Below are positions 23,740-31,698 of a DNA stretch of 64,000 nt, piece after piece. Both the position numbers and the translations under genes were made by a program. Positions within the stretch are counted from its first letter, which is position 1. Each line of letters opens with the position of its first letter. The notes under the pieces were generated by a model. The model searched no databases. It saw only the letters and a list, made by a program, of their open reading frames with translations, and had not been told where the DNA came from. Origin of the DNA: JBLHZY01 sp050633265 (GTDB lineage Bacteria > Pseudomonadota > Alphaproteobacteria > Rhodobacterales > Rhodobacteraceae); assembly GCA_050633265.1 (NCBI GenBank), contig JBOEGE010000007.1:62001-126000 (forward strand), in the 5' to 3' direction.

Positions 23740-25359
23740 ATGCTAATGGCATTGCTATTTCTTGGTTTGCTTCCCTTGGCGGTTCTGCCGGGGATGATGA
23801 ACTCTGACGATTTGGATGCATCGGATGATGCCGATGATACCTTTGAGCCAGAGAGTGAACTCGCGCAAAGCGGCGATATTCTTGCCGGCGATGATGCGCC
23901 ACAGGACGCCAGCCTTGATTTCTCAAGCGGTGAGACAACCCTAAGCGATTTTACCCCCGGCCAAGACAGTATCACCCTGCGCATTGCAGATGGCGGCGCG
24001 GGCGATTTTTATGTTGAAGATGCGCCTGAGGGCACAAGCCTTATGTATCAACATGAAGATGGCGAGGCCTCGCTGATGTTTGAGGGGCTCGATACAGTGC
24101 CTTTTGCTGATATCACCCTTGAGCTGAGCGATCCTGTGACCGGCGGCGTGACAACCGTTGAGCTTGCTTCGATCCTTGAAGAGGCCGCCCTTTTGCCCGG
24201 CGGCGAGGATGATCTGCAAAGCACCCAATTCAATGGCGGCGAAGCGCTCTCGGCTCTTGCGCCACAGCATGATGATGACACCGCCAATGATGAGGGCGCA
24301 ACAGCTGACGAGGTTCTTGCCCCAACCGATCCAGAGGCCGCGGATGAGCCAAGCAGCGATGATCCCGATCCAGACAGTATCCTGACCCCGCAACACAGCG
24401 ATGATGGCGCCCCTGAAACCAGCTATTCAGAACAGCAGATCACAACACTTGGCGATACAGGCGAAGCGCTCGCCCTGCCGGATGATCCAGATGCGGGCGG
24501 AGATGTGGCGAGCCTTGTTTTGAACAATGGCGCGCCTGTGATCTTCTCGGGCGGCATTTTGCAGCAAGTCTACGGCGGCGATGGGGCCGATACGATAGCG
24601 GCTGGCGATGAGGCCGCGATGATTGATGGCGGCGCGGGCGATGATTTGCTGAGCGCGGGCGAAGGCACAGCGGCCATTCTTGGCGGTGACGGTGCCGATA
24701 CGATCCTTGGCGGCGAAGAAAGCGCTTCGGATTATTTCGTCGATGGCGGCGCGGGCGATGATTTGATCACCGGCGGTGCTGCGGATGAAATACTGGATGG
24801 TGGCGTGCATGATGTGGCCCCTCTTGAAGGCTCGGACAATGATACGATTGATGGCGGCGCCGGGGATGATACGATCCGGGGCGGTTATGGCGCGGATATG
24901 CTGAGCGGCGGCGCGGGCGACGATCAGATTGATCACCTCGGCCATGCAGGCCAGCGCATTGTGGCCGAGCATCACGAATTTGCATGGCATATCGATGGCG
25001 AGGCTGACACGCTAAGCGGTGGCGAAGGCAATGATACGATTACCTTTGATGGCGCTGATACGGCCACGGGCGGCGCGGGCGCGGATGTCTTCTGGCTCTA
25101 TTCCGATACGGATGTGGACGAGGCCGATAACATTGCCGAAATAACCGATTTCACCCCCGGCGAAGATTTCCTACGGGTCACGCTCAATCCTCATGCAGGC
25201 TATGGCGCGCTTGATGTGGTTGTCTCAGATGAGGGCAGCGATAGCCTTGTGATGATCAACGGTGAAGTGGTTGCGATCCTGCGCGGCGGGGCCGGGGCCA
25301 GCACCGAGGATGTATATGCCGAGGTGGTTGACGATATCTTTCCAGCGGGGCGCGGCTGA
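23740..25359 (+). CDS. RTX-type calcium-binding repeat protein
   Basis: This is a very acidic protein of 539 residues. The N-terminus (MLMALLFLGLLPLAVLPGMM) is a hydrophobic segment that looks like an anchor or signal. Then comes a low-complexity Asp/Glu-rich region of about 230 residues containing two copies of a phrase like LSDFTPGQDSITL / ITDFTPGEDFLRV near the two ends. A central block (about 280-450) holds around eight nonapeptide repeats of the GGxGxDxIx type, such as GGAGDDLLS and GGEGNDTIT, which bind Ca2+ in a parallel beta-roll outside the cell. The start has GAGGTG 6 bases upstream. No type I secretion genes are adjacent. Role unknown; surface or exported protein likely. Confidence 0.8.
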   Translation: MLMALLFLGLLPLAVLPGMMNSDDLDASDDADDTFEPESELAQSGDILAGDDAPQDASLDFSSGETTLSDFTPGQDSITLRIADGGAGDFYVEDAPEGTSLMYQHEDGEASLMFEGLDTVPFADITLELSDPVTGGVTTVELASILEEAALLPGGEDDLQSTQFNGGEALSALAPQHDDDTANDEGATADEVLAPTDPEAADEPSSDDPDPDSILTPQHSDDGAPETSYSEQQITTLGDTGEALALPDDPDAGGDVASLVLNNGAPVIFSGGILQQVYGGDGADTIAAGDEAAMIDGGAGDDLLSAGEGTAAILGGDGADTILGGEESASDYFVDGGAGDDLITGGAADEILDGGVHDVAPLEGSDNDTIDGGAGDDTIRGGYGADMLSGGAGDDQIDHLGHAGQRIVAEHHEFAWHIDGEADTLSGGEGNDTITFDGADTATGGAGADVFWLYSDTDVDEADNIAEITDFTPGEDFLRVTLNPHAGYGALDVVVSDEGSDSLVMINGEVVAILRGGAGASTEDVYAEVVDDIFPAGRG

Positions 25360-25365
25360 TTTGGC

Positions 25366-25878
25366 CTAGGCCTTTGGCCAAGGCTCGGGCTGCTGGGCAT
25401 AGGCGATATAGAGCGGATGCTTGGGTTGGCCTTCTTTGGTTTGGCCAAGGGAGGTAAGCGCCAGATTGCGATCCCGCAGCATCGCTTCAACCTCGGCGCC
25501 GCGATCCAGATGCGCGCCGTGGCTGCCCCAGCCGCAGATGATCTGATCGGCCCAATCGCAGCCTTCAAGAATAGCCGCGTTGTTTTCTGGCCCAATCGGA
25601 TCGGCGGCGGCACGCATTTTGCGCGGATCTGTATCGCGCCAAGCAAAGATATTGGTCACCCGAAAGCTGCCAAATCCAAGCACCCGCGCGCGCCGCTCGC
25701 AGCGCTCGACCGTTGGGTCGTTTTGAACCTCGGTTGCGGTTGAGGGATTGAGCATGATGAACAACGCGCGCTTGCCTGACGGCTCCCAGATGCGGGTCAA
25801 CGCATAGCGGTAGCGCTCGCAATCCGAGTAGATCGCCTCTGAGGGGGCATCGTCTTTGATATGGGTGCGGGTGATCAT
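25366..25878 (-). CDS. DUF1643 domain protein
   Basis: The protein has 170 residues and the DUF1643 pattern: CERYRYALTRIWEPSG, LFIMLNPSTATEVQNDPTVERC, GFGSFRVTNIFAWRDTDP, and a C-terminal GQTKEGQPKHPLYI. The family is widespread in bacteria and phages and its activity has not been established to my knowledge. No membrane segment or signal is visible, so it is cytoplasmic. The start at 25878 is the first ATG before the conserved region. It sits between truB (upstream, same strand) and the convergent RTX gene, with only 6 bp to the RTX stop. Confidence 0.82.
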   Translation of the reverse strand: MITRTHIKDDAPSEAIYSDCERYRYALTRIWEPSGKRALFIMLNPSTATEVQNDPTVERCERRARVLGFGSFRVTNIFAWRDTDPRKMRAAADPIGPENNAAILEGCDWADQIICGWGSHGAHLDRGAEVEAMLRDRNLALTSLGQTKEGQPKHPLYIAYAQQPEPWPKA

Positions 25879-25940
25879 AGGGATTTGTGGCGGCTGCTGT
25901 GGCTTGGATCAAGGGCTGCGTTTGGCGCGCGGTATGATTT

Positions 25941-25963
25941 GAGTATTTTTTCCAAGAAAAAGA
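25941..25963 (-). repeat. Copy of an A/T-rich 3'-flank motif (25941 copy)
   Basis: The plus strand reads GAGTATTTTTT then CCAAGAAAAAGA, matching the motif at 15361-15384. It lies 6 nt downstream of the truB stop on the minus strand. There TTTTT, CTTGG and AAAAA can form a small hairpin. Confidence 0.7.
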
Positions 25964-25969
25964 GGAGGC

Positions 25970-26887
25970 TTAGTTCTTTGCTGGGCGCAGGAAAACCCGG
26001 CTTGGGTGAAGCTCGCTGCCACGAAACATGCCCACAGCGATCGCTTCACCATGGAGCGAGGCCCAGGCTTCATCACCGTATTCCGCATCGCCCGGATAAA
26101 CAAAGCCGGGATTGCCGTTGCGCAATTTGGCAGCGCCTTCTTCATTGGTACGAAGTTCTGGCAGATCGCTAAGGCCTTCTTCAAGGGGGCGAATGAAGGC
26201 ATCAAGCGCGGGCGTTTTGGCGAGGGCATCGATTTTTTCAAGCGTGATCCCCTCATGCGCTTCCCATGGGCCAGACCAGACCCGGCGCAGGTATTGGACA
26301 TGGCCATAACAGCCCAGTGCTTCGCCCAGATCGCGGGCGATGGCGCGCACGTAGCCGCCTTTGCCGCAAATCATTTCAAGCTCAACGTGATCCGCATCGG
26401 GGCGTGAAACGAGATTGAGCTCTTCGACGAAAAGCGGGCGGGCGGCGATTTCAAAATCGGCATCATCGCGGGCCAATTTATAGGCGCGCTCGCCGTCGAT
26501 CTTAACGGCCGAGAATTTTGGCGGGACTTGCATGATGTCGCCGGTTAGGGGCGCGAGCGCGGCGATGATTTCTTCGTCCGTTGGGCGGATCTCGCTTGTG
26601 GCGATTTCTTCGCCTTCTGCGTCATCCGTATTGGTTGCTGTGCCAAGGCGGACCATGAAGCGGTAGGCTTTCATCGCGTCCGTGATGTAGGGCACTGTTT
26701 TGGTCGCCTCACCAAGCGCCACGGCCAAAACGCCTGTGGCTTCGGGATCAAGCGTGCCTGCGTGGCCGGCCTTTTTCGCATCGAGCGCCCAGCGAACTTT
26801 GTTCACCACCGAAGTGGATGTAATCCCTGCTGGCTTATCAACAATCACCCAGCCCGAAAGATCGCGGCCCTTTTTACGGCGCCCCAT
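25970..26887 (-). CDS. truB: tRNA pseudouridine(55) synthase TruB
   Basis: The enzyme has 305 residues. The TruB motifs are present: GWVIVDKPAGITSTSVVNKV at the N-terminus, AGHAGTLDPEATGVL with the catalytic Asp47, and then QVPPKFSAVKIDGERAY and CGKGGYVRAIARDLGEALG. It converts U55 of tRNA to pseudouridine in the T loop and also acts as a tRNA chaperone. The ATG follows the rbfA stop directly (TGAATG), so the two genes are translated from one message. The expected next gene, rpsO, is displaced by more than 3 kb. Confidence 0.96.
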   Translation of the reverse strand: MGRRKKGRDLSGWVIVDKPAGITSTSVVNKVRWALDAKKAGHAGTLDPEATGVLAVALGEATKTVPYITDAMKAYRFMVRLGTATNTDDAEGEEIATSEIRPTDEEIIAALAPLTGDIMQVPPKFSAVKIDGERAYKLARDDADFEIAARPLFVEELNLVSRPDADHVELEMICGKGGYVRAIARDLGEALGCYGHVQYLRRVWSGPWEAHEGITLEKIDALAKTPALDAFIRPLEEGLSDLPELRTNEEGAAKLRNGNPGFVYPGDAEYGDEAWASLHGEAIAVGMFRGSELHPSRVFLRPAKN

Positions 26888-27328
26888 TCAGGAGGCTCCA
26901 GAATCAGTTTCAGGATCGGTTTCGGGCTCATCTGGCGCTTCAATATCGCGGCGCACGCGCTCATCGGCGAACATGCGGCGGGTGTTATCAATGCGCTCGA
27001 ATGTATCGTCGATCTCATAGCGGATTTCCGGCGAGAATTTGATCGTCAGCGCTTTGGAAACACCGCGGCGCAATTCATGCCGGTTCTGGCGCAGAGCGGC
27101 CAGCGCGCCTTCGGGATCTTTGCCGCCAAGGGGCATGATATAGGCCGTTGCCACCCGCAGATCGGGCGAGACGCGAACCTCGCCGATCGTGATCGACATG
27201 CGATTGAGATCGGGATCGTGAATGTCGCCCCGGGCGAGCATTTCCGAGAGGGTGCGCCGGATCAGCTCGCCAATGCGCAGCTGTCGTTGCGAAGGGCCTG
27301 CGCCCGATCTTTTGCTATTCTTTGCCAT
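26888..27328 (-). CDS. rbfA: Ribosome-binding factor A
   Basis: The 146-residue protein contains the RbfA KH-like fold: SQRQLRIGELIRRTLSEML, ITIGEVRVSPDLRVATAYIMPLG (about 53-75) and LRRGVSKALTIKFSPEIRYEIDDTFER. An acidic tail follows, which is common in alphaproteobacteria. RbfA binds immature 30S subunits and helps process the 5' end of 16S rRNA. The start at 27328 leads into the conserved basic N-terminus. It is the first gene of the rbfA-truB unit and diverges from dapB across 114 bp. Confidence 0.95.
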   Translation of the reverse strand: MAKNSKRSGAGPSQRQLRIGELIRRTLSEMLARGDIHDPDLNRMSITIGEVRVSPDLRVATAYIMPLGGKDPEGALAALRQNRHELRRGVSKALTIKFSPEIRYEIDDTFERIDNTRRMFADERVRRDIEAPDEPETDPETDSGAS

Positions 27329-27442
27329 GCGCCCGAGATAATCGCGATTGCGCGCCCTTGCAACAGAGGCTTTGGCGTAAAGCAAGGGTTTGAACTGGTG
27401 CGGCCAAGGCGCTACACCAAGGCCAAAGCGAGGAGAGAGAAG

Positions 27443-28252
27443 ATGAGCGAACTGCCCGGGATTGTGATTACAGGGGCATCTGGCCGGATGGGGCAGATGT
27501 TGATTGGGATGGTGCGCGCATCGGATAAGTGTCGCCTTGTTGGCGCGGTTGTGCGCGCGGGGCATGAATGGATCGGGCGCGATATTGGCGTGGCGATGGG
27601 CGGGGTTGAGTGCGGCGTTACCGTGACGGATGACGCGCTTGAAGCCTTTGCCAATGCCCAAGCGGTGATAGATTTTACCACCCCGGCTGCGACGATTGCG
27701 TTTTCTGAGCTGGCCGCGCAGGCCCGCGCTGTGCATGTGATTGGCACAACAGGGATGACGGATGAGGATATCGCTAAGCTTGCCCCTGCTGCCCGCCACT
27801 CAGTGATCGTGCGTGCGGGCAATATGAGCCTTGGGGTGAACCTGCTGGTTGGGATCACCAAAAGAATAGCGGCCGCGCTGGACGATGATTACGATATTGA
27901 GGTGATTGAAGCGCATCACAATCGCAAGGTGGATGCGCCTTCAGGCACGGCTTTGATGCTGGGCGAAGCGGCGGCCGAGGGGCGCGGCGTTGCGCTCAAG
28001 GAGGTGCGCGATTCTGGCCGCGATGGCATCACTGGCGCGCGCAAACGCGGCGATATCGGCTTTAGCGCCATTCGTGGCGGCGATATTATCGGCGAGCATG
28101 ATGTGCTGTTTGCTGGCCCCGGCGAGCGGATCACGCTGCGCCATGTGGCCTCGGATCGCTCGCTTTTTGCCCGAGGCGCATTGCGCGCGGCCCTTTGGGG
28201 GCAGGGGCAAAAGCCCGGCGAATACGATATGATGGATGTGCTTGGGCTTTGA
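27443..28252 (+). CDS. dapB: 4-hydroxy-tetrahydrodipicolinate reductase
   Basis: The enzyme has 269 residues: an N-terminal Rossmann fold (GIVITGASGRMGQMLI), DFTTPAATIAF, GTTGMTDEDI, then the active-site motif VIEAHHNRKVDAPSGTAL and GFSAIRGGDIIGEHDVLF. It reduces the product of DapA with NAD(P)H in lysine and diaminopimelate synthesis. The start at 27443 has GAGGAGAG directly upstream; longer frames upstream overlap rbfA and are not real. It ends 11 bp before the convergent DUF1674 gene. Together with the dapC-like gene it shows the DAP route in this genome. Confidence 0.96.
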   Translation: MSELPGIVITGASGRMGQMLIGMVRASDKCRLVGAVVRAGHEWIGRDIGVAMGGVECGVTVTDDALEAFANAQAVIDFTTPAATIAFSELAAQARAVHVIGTTGMTDEDIAKLAPAARHSVIVRAGNMSLGVNLLVGITKRIAAALDDDYDIEVIEAHHNRKVDAPSGTALMLGEAAAEGRGVALKEVRDSGRDGITGARKRGDIGFSAIRGGDIIGEHDVLFAGPGERITLRHVASDRSLFARGALRAALWGQGQKPGEYDMMDVLGL

Positions 28253-28263
28253 GGGCGCGCCGA

Positions 28264-28452
28264 TCAAAAATCGATCGCGAGGCCCTTTTTCTCATAGTCG
28301 CCATAGCGAACAGGCTCGGGCCCATCGCGCCCGCCAAGCTCTAGCGGTAAAGGCTTGGGCGCGTTTTTGCGCCGCTCCTCTGCTTCGGCCAAGGCGCGCT
28401 TGGCAGCAGGGGGCAGATCATCCTTGGGGGCGTTCTGTGGTGTATCACTCAT
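28264..28452 (-). CDS. DUF1674 protein (SDHAF4-like)
   Basis: This short protein has 62 residues and ends with the DUF1674 signature ELGGRDGPEPVRYGDYEKKGLAIDF. It matches the family of mitochondrial succinate dehydrogenase assembly factor 4, which helps FAD-loaded SdhA join the complex; a similar role in this bacterium is inference. The Lys/Arg-rich middle is typical of the family. ATG 28452 is chosen because AAGGA lies 8 bases upstream; an ATG nine codons earlier (28479) is also possible. It diverges from rsmB and converges on dapB. Confidence 0.85.
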   Translation of the reverse strand: MSDTPQNAPKDDLPPAAKRALAEAEERRKNAPKPLPLELGGRDGPEPVRYGDYEKKGLAIDF

Positions 28453-28537
28453 TGCATCTGTCCTTGTCGGCTTGGCCATGCTGATATACCCCCCAGCCCA
28501 TAGAAAACAAGATCGACCCCAAAGATGAGCACCGAAT

Positions 28538-29830
28538 ATGAGCACTGAGCGCAATGCCCCGCCCCAAGGTTTCTTGCCACGCAAGGCGGCGATCACGCTT
28601 CTTGATGCCGTGACGGATGAACATCGCTTGATGGCGGAATTGCTGCCCGGCCCTTTGGGCAAACTGGCCCCCGATGAACGGGCGCGCGCCCAGCGGCTCA
28701 CGCTCGAGTGCCTGCGCTATATGGATCGCTGCGATCGGATGCTCGGGCCGTTTTTGCGCAATCGCCCCGATCCACATGTGCTTAATGTGCTGCGGCTCGG
28801 AACTTATGAGATTTGCCAAGAAGGCGCAGCGGCCCATGGCGTGGTCAATTCCTGCGTTGAGATCGTGCGCGGGCATAAGCAGCTTTCGCATCTTGGCGGG
28901 CTGGTGAACGCTGTGCTGCGCCGGGTTTCTGAAGCAGGGCCGCAGGCTTGGGAAAAGCTGCCCGTGCCGCGCATGCCCAAATGGCTGCGCAAAGTGCTTG
29001 TGGGGGATTTCGGCAAAAAGATCGTTGAGGCATTTGAGATTTCCCATACGGCTGGCGCGCCACTTGATCTCACAGCTAAGGGCGATCCCGCGGCGCTGGC
29101 GCAAGCGCTGGGCGGCATCTTGCTGCCAACCGGCTCTGTGCGCCTTGCCAATGCGGGGCAGGTTTCAAACTTGCCCGGATATGAGGCGGGCGATTGGTGG
29201 GTGCAGGATGCGGCCGCCGCGATCCCAGCGCGCGTTTTGAATGCGCAACCAGGCGAGCGCGTGCTTGATCTTTGCGCCGCTCCGGGCGGCAAAGCGATGC
29301 AAATGGCCGCTGCTGGCGCGCATGTCACCGCGCTTGATATCTCCGGCAAACGCCTCGCGCGGGTTGCCGAAAACCTTGCGCGAACCGGCCTTTCGGCGGA
29401 AATTGTCGAGGGTGATGCGCTGGAATACCAAGCCGAGCCGTTTGATGCGATTCTGCTCGATGCGCCCTGCACCGCCACAGGCACAATCCGCCGCCACCCC
29501 GATCTTCCCTATGCCAAAGACGGCAGCGATTTCCCCGCGCTTTTCGTTCTGCAAGAAGAGCTGATTGATCGCGCGCTGGGCCTGCTAAAGCCCGGTGGTC
29601 GTTTGGTTTTTTGCACATGTTCCCTGCTGATTGACGAGGGCGAAGAGCAGATCAAAGACGCGCTTGAGCGCAATCCCGGCATCACGGTTGACGAAGCTGC
29701 GCTGAACGTTCCCGGCATAGATCCTGCGTGGATTCTGCCCGAGGGCGGATTGCGGCTGCGGCCCGATTATTGGCCTGATCTGGGCGGGATGGATGGCTTT
29801 TTCGTCGCGGTTTTGCGCAAGCCCGTCTAA
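28538..29830 (+). CDS. rsmB: RsmB-type 16S rRNA m5C methyltransferase
   Basis: This 430-residue protein has an N-terminal NusB-like helical domain (about 1-140) and a C-terminal SAM-dependent methyltransferase. Visible motifs are VLDLCAAPGGKAMQMAAAG (SAM binding), DAILLDAPCTATGTIRRHPD with the PC motif cysteine, and GRLVFCTCSLLIDEGEEQI with the catalytic TC cysteine. RsmB makes m5C967 in 16S rRNA. The gene starts a long plus-strand run; a heparinase gene and purH follow, a neighbourhood I associate with Rhodobacteraceae. The ATG at 28538 is the first before the conserved region. Confidence 0.9.
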   Translation: MSTERNAPPQGFLPRKAAITLLDAVTDEHRLMAELLPGPLGKLAPDERARAQRLTLECLRYMDRCDRMLGPFLRNRPDPHVLNVLRLGTYEICQEGAAAHGVVNSCVEIVRGHKQLSHLGGLVNAVLRRVSEAGPQAWEKLPVPRMPKWLRKVLVGDFGKKIVEAFEISHTAGAPLDLTAKGDPAALAQALGGILLPTGSVRLANAGQVSNLPGYEAGDWWVQDAAAAIPARVLNAQPGERVLDLCAAPGGKAMQMAAAGAHVTALDISGKRLARVAENLARTGLSAEIVEGDALEYQAEPFDAILLDAPCTATGTIRRHPDLPYAKDGSDFPALFVLQEELIDRALGLLKPGGRLVFCTCSLLIDEGEEQIKDALERNPGITVDEAALNVPGIDPAWILPEGGLRLRPDYWPDLGGMDGFFVAVLRKPV

Positions 29831-29892
29831 AGCGCGCATTAACCAATGACAGGCACGCCTCTCGCGCGTATGATCTGCCAAAAGAAGGCCAA

Positions 29893-31674
29893 ATGGCCAT
29901 TTCGAGGCAAAGCGAGGCAGGCCCCGTGAGACATTCAGAGAGTTGGCCCGCGCGACGCACGCGCTGGATGAACCGCTTTCACGCGCGGCGCGCTTCGCTT
30001 GCGCGCCCTGCTTCTGGTTTCCAATCCCAGCCCGAGCCACGCACGATCGGCACCTATGCGCGCGGCAAACAGCTGATCGCGGGCAACCTTTTGTTTGCCG
30101 GGCATTTGGCCGTTTCTGATGGGCCGTCACTCTGGCAAGTGGAAAGCCCCGGCGCGGCCTTTGACGAGGAAATTCACGGCTTTACTTGGCTTGATGATCT
30201 CGCGGCTGTCGGCGATGGCCCCGCGCGCCAACTGGCCCGCGCATGGACCCATGAGTGGATCGATCTATACGCCGCAGGGCGCGGCCCCGGCTGGACGCCT
30301 GATCTTACCGGGCGCCGCCTCATCCGCTGGATCAACAACGCGCTCTTCCTGCTCTCTGGCGCCGAAACAGAGACCTCGGTCGCCTTCTACCGCTCGCTTG
30401 CCCAGCAAACGATTTTCCTGTCGCGCCGCTGGCAGTCTGCCTCGCGCGGCTTGCCCCGGTTTGAGGCGCTCACAGGGCTGATCTATGCGGGCCTTTCGCT
30501 GACCGGGATGGATGCGCATGTTGCTCCCGCGATGAAGGCTTTGGCGCGCGATTGTATTGATCAGATCGACATCGAGGGCGGCATTCCAACCCGCAACCCC
30601 GAAGAATTGCTCGAAGTTTTCACCCTGCTCAATTGGGCCGCAGCCGCCCTATCGGAAGCCGGTATGATGCCCGCGCGCGATCATTTGGCTGCAATTGAAC
30701 GCATCGCGCCAACCCTGCGCGCCCTGCGCCATTCCGATGGCGGCCTTGCGCGCTTTCATGGCGGCGGGCGCGGCCAAGAGGGGCGGCTCGATCAAGCGCT
30801 GGCCTCTTCTGGCGTCAAAACCATGCCCGGTGCAGGGCTTGCGATGGGCTATGCGCGGCTCTCTGCGGGCCGCACCAGCTTGATCCTAGATGCGGCCCCA
30901 CCGCCCCAGCGCGAAGCGAGCTATAATGGCCATGCCTCGACGCTTGCCTTTGAGCTCACTTCCGGGCGGCGCCCTTTGATCGTGAATTGCGGCTCGGGGG
31001 TAAGCTTTGGCGAGGATTGGCGGCGCGCTGGCCGGGCGACCCCTTCGCATTCCACGCTGGGGATTGAGGGCTATAGCTCGTCTCGCCTCGGCGCGCTTCG
31101 CATGATTGGCGGGCATCCGCGCGAATTGCTGGCCCATACCCCGCGCGAAGTCCGCATTGAGGCGCGCAAAAGCGAAGATGGCACCGGGCTTGTCGCGGGC
31201 CATGATGGCTATGTCTCGACTCATGGCCTGACCCACATCCGCCACCTTGATTTATCAAACGATGGGCGCGGAATTGCAGGCGAAGATACGCTCGCCGCGA
31301 TTGATACTGCAGAGGAGCGCCGCTTTGATCGGATGCGCGATGCTTCGGGGCTTTCGGGCCTTGCGTTTGATGTGCGCTTTCATCTGCATCCCGATGTTGA
31401 TGCGACCCTTGATATGGGCGGCACGGCGATCTCCATGGCGCTCAAAAGCGGTGAGATCTGGATATTCCGGCACGATGGAGCGGGCGAAATGAAGCTTTTG
31501 CCCTCTGTTTATCTTGAAAAAGGGCGATTAAAGCCCCGTGCGAGCAAACAAGTGGTTCTATCTGGGCGCGCAATAGATTATGCGACCCGCGTCCGCTGGA
31601 CCTTGGCCAAAGCACAGGATACGCCCACAACGATCCGTGATCTTGAGCGAGATGAGAGCGAGACGCTGGAATAA
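29893..31674 (+). CDS. Heparinase II/III family protein
   Basis: The product has 593 residues. The N-terminal half is an all-alpha toroid typical of polysaccharide lyases (AWTHEWIDLYAAGRGPGW, GRRLIRWINNALFLLSG). The C-terminal half is the heparinase II/III beta-sandwich (YNGHASTLAFELTSGRRPLIVNCG, ATPSHSTLGIEGYSSSRLG). No signal peptide is seen, which is unusual for a lyase acting on external glycans but common for this rsmB-purH-linked subgroup. The substrate is unknown. Start candidates are ATG 29893 (GAAGG 4 bases upstream) and GTG 29926. purH follows after 24 bp. Confidence 0.85.
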   Translation: MAISRQSEAGPVRHSESWPARRTRWMNRFHARRASLARPASGFQSQPEPRTIGTYARGKQLIAGNLLFAGHLAVSDGPSLWQVESPGAAFDEEIHGFTWLDDLAAVGDGPARQLARAWTHEWIDLYAAGRGPGWTPDLTGRRLIRWINNALFLLSGAETETSVAFYRSLAQQTIFLSRRWQSASRGLPRFEALTGLIYAGLSLTGMDAHVAPAMKALARDCIDQIDIEGGIPTRNPEELLEVFTLLNWAAAALSEAGMMPARDHLAAIERIAPTLRALRHSDGGLARFHGGGRGQEGRLDQALASSGVKTMPGAGLAMGYARLSAGRTSLILDAAPPPQREASYNGHASTLAFELTSGRRPLIVNCGSGVSFGEDWRRAGRATPSHSTLGIEGYSSSRLGALRMIGGHPRELLAHTPREVRIEARKSEDGTGLVAGHDGYVSTHGLTHIRHLDLSNDGRGIAGEDTLAAIDTAEERRFDRMRDASGLSGLAFDVRFHLHPDVDATLDMGGTAISMALKSGEIWIFRHDGAGEMKLLPSVYLEKGRLKPRASKQVVLSGRAIDYATRVRWTLAKAQDTPTTIRDLERDESETLE

Positions 31675-31698
31675 CATCTGCCTTGGGGGCCCAAATTA

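Noticed and set aside
24580..25090. Short regular repeats that might look like a CRISPR array
   Set aside because: They are in-frame GGxGxD codon repeats of the RTX protein, with no conserved direct-repeat/spacer structure and no cas genes.
29926..29928. GTG start for the heparinase gene
   Set aside because: Possible, but ATG 29893 has a better placed GAAGG; left as the alternative in the entry.
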